Positions 1 to 6,594 of a DNA stretch of 15,948 nucleotides are shown here, in pieces (within the stretch, counting starts at the first letter, position 1; each line of letters starts with the position of its first letter). The position numbers were made by a program, and so were the translations under genes. Under the pieces are notes generated by a model, which saw only the letters and a list, made by a program, of their open reading frames with translations, had not been told where the DNA came from and did not search any database. This DNA is from CAYHXN01 sp964373675 (GTDB lineage: Bacteria > Patescibacteriota > Minisyncoccia > UBA6257 > WO2-44-18), in assembly GCA_964373675.1 (NCBI GenBank), contig CAYJVO010000015.1:1-15948 (forward strand), read 5' to 3'.

Positions 1-98
1 GAGGGCGTGGCGGGGCGGCTTCCTTAGTTCACAAATTTTTGATAAAGTGGATTCGACAAGCTCACCATAAATAGGTTCGAGCGCAGTCGTAAAGATAC

Positions 99-140
99 TC
101 AAATAAACTCCCCCGATGTATATCGGGGGAGTTTATTTGA
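99..140. terminator. Perfect 19-bp inverted repeat, probable bidirectional terminator
   Basis: The arms at 99-117 and 122-140 are exact reverse complements, with a 4-base loop (GTAT). The stem has a C5/G5 core next to the loop and an A/T-rich base, so each strand ends its right arm in a T-rich stretch. This is the shape expected of a factor-independent terminator acting in both directions. It may end the tRNA-Gly transcript on the minus strand or an unseen gene to the left on the plus strand. Confidence 0.65.
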
Positions 141-187
141 ATGAGTGCGAAGTCTAACTTCGCTTTTTATATATAAATATAGATAAG

Positions 188-251
188 AGCCGAGTCAGAC
201 TCGGCTACCTCGCTAACTCGTCTCCGCTTCGCGAAGCCGAGTTAGACTCGG
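188..251. repeat. Pair of GACTCGG palindromes beside the tRNA
   Basis: A 19-base near-perfect palindrome (188-206, two 9-base arms around one A) is followed by a second palindromic copy at 237-251 with one base changed. A third partial copy (TAGACTCGGCGAGG) lies on the other side of the tRNA near 382-395. This looks like a small intergenic repeat family; no function can be assigned. Confidence 0.5.
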
Positions 252-253
252 TG

Positions 254-324
254 AGCAGGCGACGAGAATCGAACTCGCGTCCTATCCTTGGGAAGGATAT
301 ATACTACCACTGTACTACGCCTGC
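254..324 (-). tRNA. tRNA-Gly (anticodon CCC)
   Basis: The minus strand folds into a full cloverleaf: 7-bp acceptor stem (GCAGGCG / CGCCTGC), 4-bp D stem with a G-U pair and loop AGTGGTA, 5-bp anticodon stem (TATCC / GGATA) around loop TTCCCAA, 4-base variable loop, and a 5-bp T stem with loop TTCGATT. Positions 34-36 of the loop read CCC, giving glycine for GGG codons. The discriminator is T and no CCA is encoded, so the 3' end must be added by CCA-adding enzyme. The downstream flank carries palindromic repeats and the 99-140 hairpin. Confidence 0.93.
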
Positions 325-358
325 ATTTTGCTCGCACTTTCATTTCCTGGCTTGGGAA

Positions 359-433
359 CCTGCCTGCTCGCCTCGCCCGCCTAGACTCGGCGAGGCTGGC
401 TGAAAGCTTTGGCGAAGCGGGCCGGTAGGCAGG
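359..433. repeat. GC-rich imperfect inverted repeat between tRNA and SurA-like gene
   Basis: An outer imperfect inverted repeat (359-381 with 411-433, sharing CCTGCCT/AGGCAGG ends) encloses an exact 8-bp stem, GCCTCGCC at 370-377 with GGCGAGGC at 389-396. It lies just past the end of the minus-strand SurA-like gene and could help end that transcript. There is no clear T run, so it may simply be a REP-like intergenic repeat. Confidence 0.45.
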
Positions 434-469
434 GGTTGCATAATGCCACTACACTAACCTCGCAATATC

Positions 470-1021
470 CTAATCCTTCACCACTTCGCTGCCATTCCAA
501 GTGAAGCTGGAGCTTAAAATGAACACTTTGGCGGATGACCGCGCCTGCAACAGCCAATCATCCATCGTTTGCTTATTTAAAAACAATCGGCCTTCCAAAA
601 TTTCGCGCTGTGCCTGCGGAACTAAAACCATTTCTTTAAACTGGGCGGGGCTTAATCCATAAACTGACGAAGCGGGATCTTCAAAAGCTGGCAGCTTGCG
701 TTCCACTAAACTTGAGAGGTCTTTGCCAACTTTATTTTCAAGCTCCCCATAAATTAAGACATTTTCAATCAACTTATCAAGTGTCGCTCGGCGAAGCTCC
801 TGCAAAAAATCAGGTATATTGACTTTTTCCATCTCTTCTTTTGAATAGTTAGCAAACAGGTTCTGATAATAAATCAGCGCCGCATTATAGTGTTCACGAT
901 AACTCTTGGACCAAATAAAGGTGCTGTTTACTATTGCCACCGGATATAATCCGGAGCGCACAAAGTAATAAGAACCTAAGCCAAGAAAGACGATTGCTAA
1001 AAAGATTATTTTATACTTCAT
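470..1021 (-). CDS. Membrane-anchored SurA N-terminal-domain-like protein
   Basis: 183 residues. A hydrophobic segment at about 3-22 should be a membrane anchor or uncleaved signal. It is followed by a chaperone-like helical region whose pattern (VAIVN near 28, then a long helix, then LRRATLDKLIENVLIYGELE around 76-95) resembles the N-terminal domain of SurA/PrsA-type periplasmic chaperones. The parvulin isomerase domain of true SurA is absent, so a holdase or scaffold role outside the membrane is the most that can be inferred. ATG at 1021 is the start; no Shine-Dalgarno is visible. The gene was probably once coupled to the upstream FtsB-like gene through an ATGA overlap, now separated by an inserted element (1023-1139). 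Family assignment is moderate. Confidence 0.65.
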   Translation of the reverse strand: MKYKIIFLAIVFLGLGSYYFVRSGLYPVAIVNSTFIWSKSYREHYNAALIYYQNLFANYSKEEMEKVNIPDFLQELRRATLDKLIENVLIYGELENKVGKDLSSLVERKLPAFEDPASSVYGLSPAQFKEMVLVPQAQREILEGRLFLNKQTMDDWLLQARSSAKVFILSSSFTWNGSEVVKD

Positions 1022-1022
1022 C

Positions 1023-1139
1023 CCGTTAGAGACACGTCATCTTTAGACGACCGTAAAACGACCGCTGGAATGGCATCCGACTTTTTAAACACAGAATAAA
1101 GTAATTGGAAAAACCATAGCCTGGTTGTCTCTAACGGAA
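1023..1139. mobile_element. MITE-like element with terminal inverted repeats and 5-bp target duplication
   Basis: The 117-bp stretch begins CCGTTAGAGACA (1023-1034) and carries the exact reverse complement TGTCTCTAACGG at 1126-1137, followed by AA. It is flanked on both sides by TCATC (1018-1022 and 1140-1144). It has no coding capacity, so it would need a transposase supplied from elsewhere. Joining the flanks after removing the element and one TCATC copy restores, on the minus strand, an ATGA in which the TGA stop of the FtsB-like gene overlaps the ATG start of the SurA-like gene. That reconstruction is strong support for an insertion. The transposase family cannot be named from this sequence. 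Confidence 0.65.
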
Positions 1140-1406
1140 TCATCTTTTTGGTACTATAATATAAAGCTCCTCTCCCGGCCTTTTGTAATCAAACTTGGAT
1201 TTAAACTCTTTGGCTAAATTTTCCGGATTTTGATAGTAATCCAGATTTTCTTTAGTCTCGGTGTTTTCTTTGGCTAAAGAGGCGGTTTGATCTTCCAACT
1301 TCCCCACTTTTGATTTTAAGATCATCTGTTGATTATAAAGCTGGTACAACTGATAGGCAGCTGCCGCAGTCAATAAAAAAAGTAAAATTCGTATAACAAC
1401 TCTCAT
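1140..1406 (-). CDS. Septum formation initiator, FtsB/DivIC family
   Basis: 88 residues, the usual size for the family. One membrane helix at about 5-22 is followed by a charged, heptad-like coiled coil (about 25-58) and then the family's typical ending: YYQNPENLAKE, followed by a lysine-rich stretch with PGEE and a hydrophobic IIVP tail. FtsB/DivIC proteins are small bitopic membrane proteins that join FtsL and FtsQ/DivIB in the divisome and help activate septal wall synthesis. ATG at 1406 lies 9 bases after the lepA stop, and a -10-like TAAAAT sits 7 bases before it, so a leaderless internal transcript is possible. The stop (TGA) abuts the MITE-like element. Confidence 0.85.
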   Translation of the reverse strand: MRVVIRILLFLLTAAAAYQLYQLYNQQMILKSKVGKLEDQTASLAKENTETKENLDYYQNPENLAKEFKSKFDYKRPGEELYIIVPKR

Positions 1407-1412
1407 AAAGTA

Positions 1413-1418
1413 ATTTTA
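1413..1418 (-). promoter_or_regulatory. Candidate -10 box for a leaderless FtsB-like transcript
   Basis: On the minus strand TAAAAT (5 of 6 to the -10 consensus) overlaps the lepA stop codon and is followed by six bases and then the ATG at 1406. Transcription would start at or beside the A of the start codon. No convincing -35 is seen. The same spacing recurs before aspS, rluD and comEC, which raises the likelihood. Confidence 0.4.
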
Positions 1419-3272
1419 ACACTTTTTCAACAACTCTTTGAAAACTGATGCTGGAATTTTGATTTTGTTTTGATTGGCCATTTCTTTGAGTCTTTGCTTT
1501 CCTTTTTGCTGTTTCTTCCAAAGCTTCATTTTGCGGGTGCGGTCGCCGCCGTAGAGGTATCCGGTAACGTCTTTGCGTAACGCCGCTATATCCTCACGGG
1601 CGATGATCCGGCCGCCGGAAGATGCTTGGACTGCCTGAACGTACTGCTGGCGCGGCAAGAGCTCTTTTAATTTTTCAACTGTGTGCCGCGCCTCTCTTTC
1701 AATATCTTTTTTTGGCAAAACTCTAGTAAGTCCGGGCACTGAGTGGCTAGCCACTAAAATTTCCAGCTTAGCTAAATTGGCTTTTCCGTATCCGGCGATT
1801 TCATAAGAAAAAGAGGCGAACCCTTGTGTTACAGACTTCAGCTTGTCATCTAAATCACGAACAATGTCCGCGAGCGGCAATTTAGCCGAAATCACCACCT
1901 TATTATTTAAAGTCTTAGTTTCCAAATCGGAAAAGCGAAAAACTTCTTTAAGCTGTAAAACCGCGCCTAAATACTGTGGAGGTAAAACAATTTCCATTTT
2001 CGTAATCGGCTCCTCCGCCTCTAGGTAGTCATCCGGAAAATCCTTTGGGTTAGTAATTACTTGCCAATCTTTGACGCCTGACGCCTGACGCCTGACGCGG
2101 TATTCCACCGAGGGGAAGCTATGCACCGTACTGATTTTAAACTCTCTCTCTAATCGCTCGGCGGTGATTTCAAAATGCAAACGGCCAAGAAAGCCGCCCT
2201 TGAAACCGCGCCCTAAAACCTCGCTGAAATCGGGTTCAAATTTAAGCGCGGCGTCGGTGAGACGAAGTTTAGCAAGCGCTTGTTTTAATTCATCATACTT
2301 GCTGGTATCTTCGGGATAAAAAGAAACAAAAACTACTGGGGTGGGTTCTTTGTAGCCGGGAATTTGTTGCGCATCTGGCTTATTAGAAACTGTATCCCCG
2401 ATTTTCAAAACATCCGGATCTTTAATGCCCGTGGCTAGGTAGCCGGTTTCCCCTTCCAAAACCGCGCCGCTCGGTTTTAGCTGGGGAGTAAAATAACCTA
2501 TTTCTTTAGTTTTAAAACTTTGTTTATTGGATAAAAGGTATAAAGTTTCGTTTGTTTTGAAACTTCCGGAAAACATCCGCACGAACGCAATCACGCCTTT
2601 GTGTTCGTCGTATAGTGAGTCAAATACCAGGGCACGACTGTAATTGGGGATTACTTTTGGAGGTGGGACTTTTTTTATAACCTCCTCCAAGAGCCGCGGT
2701 ACTCCCTCTCCGGTTTTACCCGAGACTTGCAAAATTTCATTGCCGGGAACTTCCAAAAGATTGCTCAAATCGTTTACGGCGGCCTCAATCTGCTCTGGCG
2801 ATGCAACATCAATTTTATTGACCGCTCCAATAATAGTTAAACCGGCCTTTTTGGCATTTTCAAAATTTGCCAATGTCTGCGCCTGAATTCCTTGCGTGGC
2901 ATCCACAAGTAAAACGACCCCTTCCACGGCCGCCAATGCTCTGGAAACTTCATAACTAAAATCAGAGTGTCCCGGCGTATCTATTAAATTCAAAATATAT
3001 TTTGAATTTAATGAATCAGGAATCATGAATGTTGAATTACGGCCTTTAATAACCCCGCTCCCATTATTCATCATTCTTAATTCATAATTCATTCTGACCG
3101 GTGCCATTTTAATAGTAATCCCCCGTTCCCTTTCCAATTCCAGCTGGTCCAAATACTGCGGTTTCATCAACCGTTTTTCTACCGTTCCGGTAATTTCTAG
3201 CAGCCGATCAGCAAGAGTAGACTTGCCGTGGTCAACATGAGCGATTATGCAGAAGTTACGTATGTTGTTCAT
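1416..3272 (-). CDS. lepA: Elongation factor 4 (LepA), GTPase with repeat-derived insertions
   Basis: 618 residues, slightly longer than the usual ~600. LepA is a ribosome-bound translational GTPase, reported to act in back-translocation or initiation quality. Visible motifs: P-loop AHVDHGKST (11-19), switch I region ending RGITIK, G3 DTPGH (98-102), G4 NKID (152-155), then the beta-barrel, EF-G-like domains and the LepA-specific C-terminal region with GGRIIAREDI and YGGDRTRKMKLWKKQ. Two insertions stand out. One of about 21 residues lies between VRMNY and YILNLIDTPGH (about 61-96) and is encoded by heptamer and palindrome repeats. The other, of about 7-9 residues (about 392-400, RRQASGVK), is encoded by a tandem GACGCCT repeat. 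ATG 3272 is supported by the conserved MNNIRNF start. First gene of a minus-strand cluster with the FtsB-like gene. Confidence 0.97.
   Translation of the reverse strand: MNNIRNFCIIAHVDHGKSTLADRLLEITGTVEKRLMKPQYLDQLELERERGITIKMAPVRMNYELRMMNNGSGVIKGRNSTFMIPDSLNSKYILNLIDTPGHSDFSYEVSRALAAVEGVVLLVDATQGIQAQTLANFENAKKAGLTIIGAVNKIDVASPEQIEAAVNDLSNLLEVPGNEILQVSGKTGEGVPRLLEEVIKKVPPPKVIPNYSRALVFDSLYDEHKGVIAFVRMFSGSFKTNETLYLLSNKQSFKTKEIGYFTPQLKPSGAVLEGETGYLATGIKDPDVLKIGDTVSNKPDAQQIPGYKEPTPVVFVSFYPEDTSKYDELKQALAKLRLTDAALKFEPDFSEVLGRGFKGGFLGRLHFEITAERLEREFKISTVHSFPSVEYRVRRQASGVKDWQVITNPKDFPDDYLEAEEPITKMEIVLPPQYLGAVLQLKEVFRFSDLETKTLNNKVVISAKLPLADIVRDLDDKLKSVTQGFASFSYEIAGYGKANLAKLEILVASHSVPGLTRVLPKKDIEREARHTVEKLKELLPRQQYVQAVQASSGGRIIAREDIAALRKDVTGYLYGGDRTRKMKLWKKQQKGKQRLKEMANQNKIKIPASVFKELLKKC
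2073..2098. repeat. Tandem heptamer GACGCCT inside lepA
   Basis: Three full copies of GACGCCT plus GACGC (2073-2098). Because seven is not a multiple of three, the repeat is read in all three frames, giving VRRQASGV on the coding strand. Typical LepA proteins have a short turn here between YRV and the NP..LPD motif, so this looks like an in-frame expansion in a surface loop. Confidence 0.85.
2983..3094. repeat. Palindrome plus inverted heptamer arrays inside the lepA GTPase domain
   Basis: A perfect 30-bp palindrome occupies 2983-3012; one half encodes the native YILNLI strand and the other half is its inverted copy. Next come four GAATNNN heptamers (3013-3040), a 22-base spacer, and four NNNATTC heptamers (3063-3090), which is the inverted orientation. 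The whole block is translated in frame between switch I and DTPGH. The word ATGAATCAGGAAT is shared exactly with the ndk-aspS spacer. Confidence 0.8.
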
Positions 3273-3280
3273 TAACCTTC

Positions 3281-3390
3281 ATGACTATTAACTATGACTA
3301 TGACAATAACTATAACACTCGCTTCGCGTGATAATTTAGTTAATCAAAGATCATGTCATCATCATAGTTATAGTCATGGTTAATAGTCAT
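3281..3390. repeat. Large inverted repeat of CTATGA/TAGTCAT units in a divergent promoter region
   Basis: Arms at about 3281-3313 and 3358-3390 are imperfect reverse complements made of near-repeated 6-7 base units (CTATTAA, CTATGA, CTATAA and their complements), separated by about 45 bases that include CGCTTCGCG. The region lies between the divergent lepA and permease starts, so it may overlap their promoters. It shares the 10-mer GTCATGGTTA with the repeat inside aspS. Confidence 0.7.
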
Positions 3391-3400
3391 CGTTATATAT

Positions 3401-3406
3401 TATAAT
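3401..3406 (+). promoter_or_regulatory. Candidate -10 box (TATAAT) for the permease gene
   Basis: An exact TATAAT lies in an A/T-rich stretch 40 bases before the permease ATG. No good -35 is seen at the expected distance. It would give a leader of about 33 bases carrying the palindrome AAAAAGGCCTTTTT (3421-3434) just before the start. Confidence 0.4.
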
Positions 3407-3446
3407 AAATCTTAAGGCTTAAAAAGGCCTTTTTCTAATTACTAGT

Positions 3447-5765
3447 ATGCCAACAGAGCAAGTTTCGTTAGCCCGAACACTGGGTCTGGGCTCTATTATT
3501 TTGTTGGGGGTGGGAGCGCTTTTGGGCGGCGGCATTTTTACTTTACTGGGGCCGGCTGCCGGCTTAGCCGGTCCGGGATTATTTCTGTCAATGTTGTTAG
3601 GCGCTGGAGTGGCTTTTTTAAATCTTCAAATGTACATCGCCTTAGGAACAACATTTCCGGGAGCGGGCGGGGGGTATGTATGGGTACGAAAAGGTCTGGG
3701 TAATTTTCAAGGATTTTTGGCTGGTTGGATGGATTGGTTTGCCCATTCAGCCGCTGCCGGTCTCTATGCTCTCAGCTTTGGTTTTTATGCTTACGAATTA
3801 ATTAAAATCGTGGCTCGAGACGATCTCGGTTTAAATCTCTTTTCAATAGAAAAAATCGTCGGCGCGCTTATTGTTATTATTCTTGGTTATATCAACTGGC
3901 GAGGAGCTAAAATTAGCGGCGGCACCGAAAATATTATTGCCGTCTTACTGCTTGTAGTTTTAGGGGCTTTTATACTCTTTGGCATTTTTAATATCCTCAG
4001 TGAACCGGTACGTTCAGTAAATAACTTTCAGCCCCTCCTGCCGGCCGGCTTGCTGGGTATTTTCAGTGCCGCCGCGCTGTTTTACATTGCCTTTGAAGGT
4101 TCGGAAATCCAAGTTCAAGCTGGAGAAGAAACCAGAGACCCTCGACGTGCCCTTAAAATTGGCCTTATTAGTTCTTGGGCAATCGTAAGCATTGTTTACG
4201 TACTAATTTCCATTGTGATAGTGGGTGCCACCCACGCCGATGGCCCCGTCTGGCAGTTATTAACTCAGTGGGGTGAAGGCGCGATTGTAAAAGCAGCGCA
4301 AAGTTTTATGCCGCTGGGAAATTTTGTAATGATTTTAGGCGGTTTGCTGGCGAATCTTGCAGCTATGAATGCTACGATCTATTCATCCAGCCGGGTTGCT
4401 TTTGCTTTAGCCAGGGACAAAAATATCTGGGCCCGTCTCTCAACAATACACTTTAGTAATTTAACTCCCCATCTGGCAGTGATAATTTCTACTGTCATTA
4501 TTGTCTCAATGGTTCTATTTCTACCTCTTTTTGATGTAGCTAGCGTCGCTAGCTTACTATTTATTTTACTTTTCCTTCAGCTTAATATTGCTGGCATTAA
4601 TATCCATTACAAATGGCCGGATACTAACTGGGGTTACAAAATTCCGTTTTTCCCGGCACCGCCGATTTTAGCAATAGTTATTTACATCATTTTGGCAGTC
4701 GTCTTAATCCAAGTTAATTTGACAGCGTTGGTAATCGCTGCTTTCTGGATACTTTTGGGGTTCGTTAATTATTTCGCCTACGCCGAAACTAAAAGCCGCG
4801 AGCAGTTTGAAACCGGCGTTGTCTATGAGGAGGCCGTCCGCATCGGCCCGAAAACCGGTAAGCGCATTCTTCTCCCCATCGCTCCGTATCTAAGCTTAGA
4901 AGAAATAAAACACTTGGCAGAAACCGCTTTTGTGCTAACAAGTAAATACGACGGTGAATTGGTTATCATTACGATTCACGAAATACCCCCGGCTCTTCCG
5001 CTTTCGCCATCAATGGCTAACCAAGAAAGATTAGAAAAGGAAAAAGCATTATTCGCGCAACTGCAGGAATGGGTAGCGGAATACAACCGCAAAACCGGGC
5101 CGAGGGTAAAAGATATCAATTTTCACAGTCTTATTCTTATCGGCCGGGATGTCGTGGATGTAATCTTAGATGTGGTAAAAATGGAGGATTGTGATCTTTT
5201 GATGCTCAATTGGACCGGATACACCGAAGGCCAGAATGTCATTTTGAGCCGAAAAGTTGACCGTATTCTTCGTGAAGCCAAGTGCGATCTTTTATTGATT
5301 AAAGACCCCAAACCTTTTCAATCCGCCATCATCGCCCAAAATCCGTCCGGTGACAACCCCTACGCAGAACTAGCAGGAGAAATCGCAACCGGTATCAAAA
5401 ATTATTATCAGACCAAGCTGGAACTTTTAATGATAATCTCTGAAAAAGTGCCGCTGTATCTGAAGCCCGACCCAACGCACGCTCTTAAAGCTTTAAAAAT
5501 GAAAAAGGGGGATTTTGAATCCATTGAATTAAAAACTGCCCCCAGCATCAGCCGCGGCATTATTCAAGAAGCTGAAGACAGAAAAATGGATTTGATAATT
5601 GTCGGGTCGGCGAGACCAAAATTATTAGAACAAATCCGGCTTGGGAGTGTAGCGGAAACGCTAGCTAAAAACTCTAAAACTTCGGTGATGATCGTGCGTG
5701 GCCACCAGGGCGCTGCCGAAGCTTTTTGGATAAGAATTCTTCGTAAATTAAATCCGGTAAAGTAA
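3447..5765 (+). CDS. APC-superfamily amino acid permease fused to two UspA-like domains
   Basis: 772 residues. Residues 1 to about 445 form a 12-helix-type APC transporter: helix 1 has the glycine-rich substrate motif GVGALLGGGIF, helix 6 the FEGSE region followed by GEETRDPRRALKIG, all typical of amino acid/polyamine/cation permeases. The cytoplasmic tail holds two universal-stress-protein-like domains: about 472-619 (ends DLLLIKDP) and about 625-752. The second keeps an ATP-binding pattern, VGSARP (719-724) then GSVAE (733-737) and a final VMIVRG; the first lacks a clear glycine motif. Amino acid import gated or sensed by nucleotide is plausible, but the substrate is unknown. ATG 3447 has no Shine-Dalgarno. 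The gene is transcribed divergently from lepA. Confidence 0.9.
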   Translation: MPTEQVSLARTLGLGSIILLGVGALLGGGIFTLLGPAAGLAGPGLFLSMLLGAGVAFLNLQMYIALGTTFPGAGGGYVWVRKGLGNFQGFLAGWMDWFAHSAAAGLYALSFGFYAYELIKIVARDDLGLNLFSIEKIVGALIVIILGYINWRGAKISGGTENIIAVLLLVVLGAFILFGIFNILSEPVRSVNNFQPLLPAGLLGIFSAAALFYIAFEGSEIQVQAGEETRDPRRALKIGLISSWAIVSIVYVLISIVIVGATHADGPVWQLLTQWGEGAIVKAAQSFMPLGNFVMILGGLLANLAAMNATIYSSSRVAFALARDKNIWARLSTIHFSNLTPHLAVIISTVIIVSMVLFLPLFDVASVASLLFILLFLQLNIAGINIHYKWPDTNWGYKIPFFPAPPILAIVIYIILAVVLIQVNLTALVIAAFWILLGFVNYFAYAETKSREQFETGVVYEEAVRIGPKTGKRILLPIAPYLSLEEIKHLAETAFVLTSKYDGELVIITIHEIPPALPLSPSMANQERLEKEKALFAQLQEWVAEYNRKTGPRVKDINFHSLILIGRDVVDVILDVVKMEDCDLLMLNWTGYTEGQNVILSRKVDRILREAKCDLLLIKDPKPFQSAIIAQNPSGDNPYAELAGEIATGIKNYYQTKLELLMIISEKVPLYLKPDPTHALKALKMKKGDFESIELKTAPSISRGIIQEAEDRKMDLIIVGSARPKLLEQIRLGSVAETLAKNSKTSVMIVRGHQGAAEAFWIRILRKLNPVK

Positions 5766-6012
5766 AGTCGGGGGAAACAAAATCCCGCCCTAGTTGATCC
5801 CCGGTTAATATGTCCCGTACTTCACAGGACGTAGGTGGGTTAGCTCAGTCGCGATTCCAAGGAATCGGACGCTTCGCCATCCCAAAAATTTTGTAATCCG
5901 GAATCTATGAGCGGGATTCAATTTAATTATAACAATTTTAAAAGTTATTTTCTTCTTGCCTGGGGAAAACTTTTCTGTATAATAGTTAACAGTTCTTTTG
6001 GCAGTTCTAAAA
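5766..6012. other. Intergenic region with small hairpins and a promoter
   Basis: No gene is visible apart from the promoter at its right end. It contains a G-rich/C-rich possible weak terminator after the permease stop (CGGGGGA near 5769 with TCCCG and CCCCG further on), a small palindrome GATTCCAAGGAATC (5853-5866), and CGCTTCGCC-type repeat fragments. A tRNA-like word, GGTTAGCTCAGTCG, occurs near 5838-5851 but cannot be extended to a cloverleaf. Confidence 0.5.
5956..5983 (+). promoter_or_regulatory. Promoter for the DnaQ-like gene
   Basis: TTGCCT (5956-5961) and TATAAT (5978-5983) are separated by 16 bases. The -10 is exact and the -35 matches 4 of 6. The predicted transcription start is near 5990, leaving about 23 bases before ATG 6013. 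Confidence 0.6.
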
Positions 6013-6540
6013 ATGAGGTTCAGCGAACGGCCGATCGCCTTTTTTGAGTCCGTTCTCGTTTATCCGGGCGAAAAAAGATTTGCTATGGCTCTTACCGATC
6101 CGAAAGATTTACGAATCATCAAATTAGGAGAGGGTTGTCTAACAATTAGAGAGCTTCGTACAGAAAATAGAGCAGAAAAGATAAGCCGCCTATTCCACGA
6201 ATTTTTAAAACCGTCGCAAAACATAGTGTTTGCGTCTTGGAATGCAATGTGGGATTTAGTATACATTGACCCTCAAGATCAAGAGAAACGCGGCTGGTAC
6301 GTAGACTATCATCTTGATCTTTGTACTTATTCCATCGCCTCTATCAACACTATTGGCCAAGAGCTTGGTAGTTATGGTGTTAAAGACGTAGCCAATTTTC
6401 TTGGTTTAAAAGTTCCAGAAAAATATTATAAATCGGCAAGGGAGCAGGCTATTTTCAGTTTGGAGATCTATAAAGCTTTGCGCAACTTAAAACCCGCTGA
6501 ACCGCGAAATCCGTCTATCGGCGGATGCGTGGCGCGCTAA
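6013..6540 (+). CDS. DnaQ/RNase T-like fold protein with eroded catalytic motifs
   Basis: 175 residues from ATG 6013; a TTG at 5998 in the same frame is possible but less likely. The order of elements resembles a DEDD exonuclease: a first strand with AFFES where D-x-E is expected, a middle motif VFASWNAMWDLVYI resembling the HN..FD..F motif with its histidine replaced, then VDYHLDLCTYS, a helical YGVKDVANFLGLKV stretch, and REQAIFSLEIYKAL where H..LxDA is expected. Most acidic catalytic residues therefore seem missing. It may be a nucleic-acid-binding relic or a divergent enzyme. The assignment is by pattern only. It has its own promoter and a terminator overlapping its stop, so it is monocistronic. 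Confidence 0.45.
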   Translation: MRFSERPIAFFESVLVYPGEKRFAMALTDPKDLRIIKLGEGCLTIRELRTENRAEKISRLFHEFLKPSQNIVFASWNAMWDLVYIDPQDQEKRGWYVDYHLDLCTYSIASINTIGQELGSYGVKDVANFLGLKVPEKYYKSAREQAIFSLEIYKALRNLKPAEPRNPSIGGCVAR

Positions 6541-6564
6541 GACCTCTTAATTGGGGTCTTTTTT
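6539..6564 (+). terminator. Rho-independent terminator after the DnaQ-like gene
   Basis: Stem AAGACCTC (6539-6546) pairs with GGGGTCTT (6553-6560) with one G-T pair and loop TTAATT, followed by a T run through 6564. It overlaps the stop codon. Confidence 0.85.
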
Positions 6565-6581
6565 AATCACACAAAGGCGGT

Positions 6582-6587
6582 TATTAT
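6582..6587 (+). promoter_or_regulatory. Candidate -10 box for a leaderless RluD-family transcript
   Basis: TATTAT (5 of 6) lies 7 bases before the ATG at 6595. Because a terminator sits immediately upstream, the next gene needs its own promoter and this is the only good candidate. A -35 would fall in the terminator's T run. Confidence 0.45.
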
Positions 6588-6594
6588 ACAAGCT

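Larger units (their letters stand above)
1..253. other. Intergenic region without a supported gene
   Basis: No convincing coding sequence is visible. The first 27 bases can be read on the plus strand as a short open tail ending in TAG, but this is too little to call a gene end. The rest holds a strong inverted repeat (99-140) and palindromic repeats (188-251) next to the tRNA. Confidence 0.6.

Noticed and set aside
1..27. Tail of a plus-strand gene ending in TAG
   Set aside because: Only eight codons are visible with no recognisable motif, so it cannot be told from chance.
1333..1521. Open frame across the lepA end and FtsB-like gene
   Set aside because: It is a shadow of two well-supported genes in another frame and has no recognisable domain.
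99..3390. Multiple inverted repeats considered as a CRISPR array
   Set aside because: No regularly spaced identical direct repeats with unique spacers exist; the repeats are palindromes or contiguous short tandem units.
5834..5866. tRNA-like 5' half (GGTTAGCTCAGTCG followed by a small hairpin)
   Set aside because: The D-arm-like word is followed by a 14-base palindrome, and no acceptor or T arm can be closed downstream; at most a decayed fragment.
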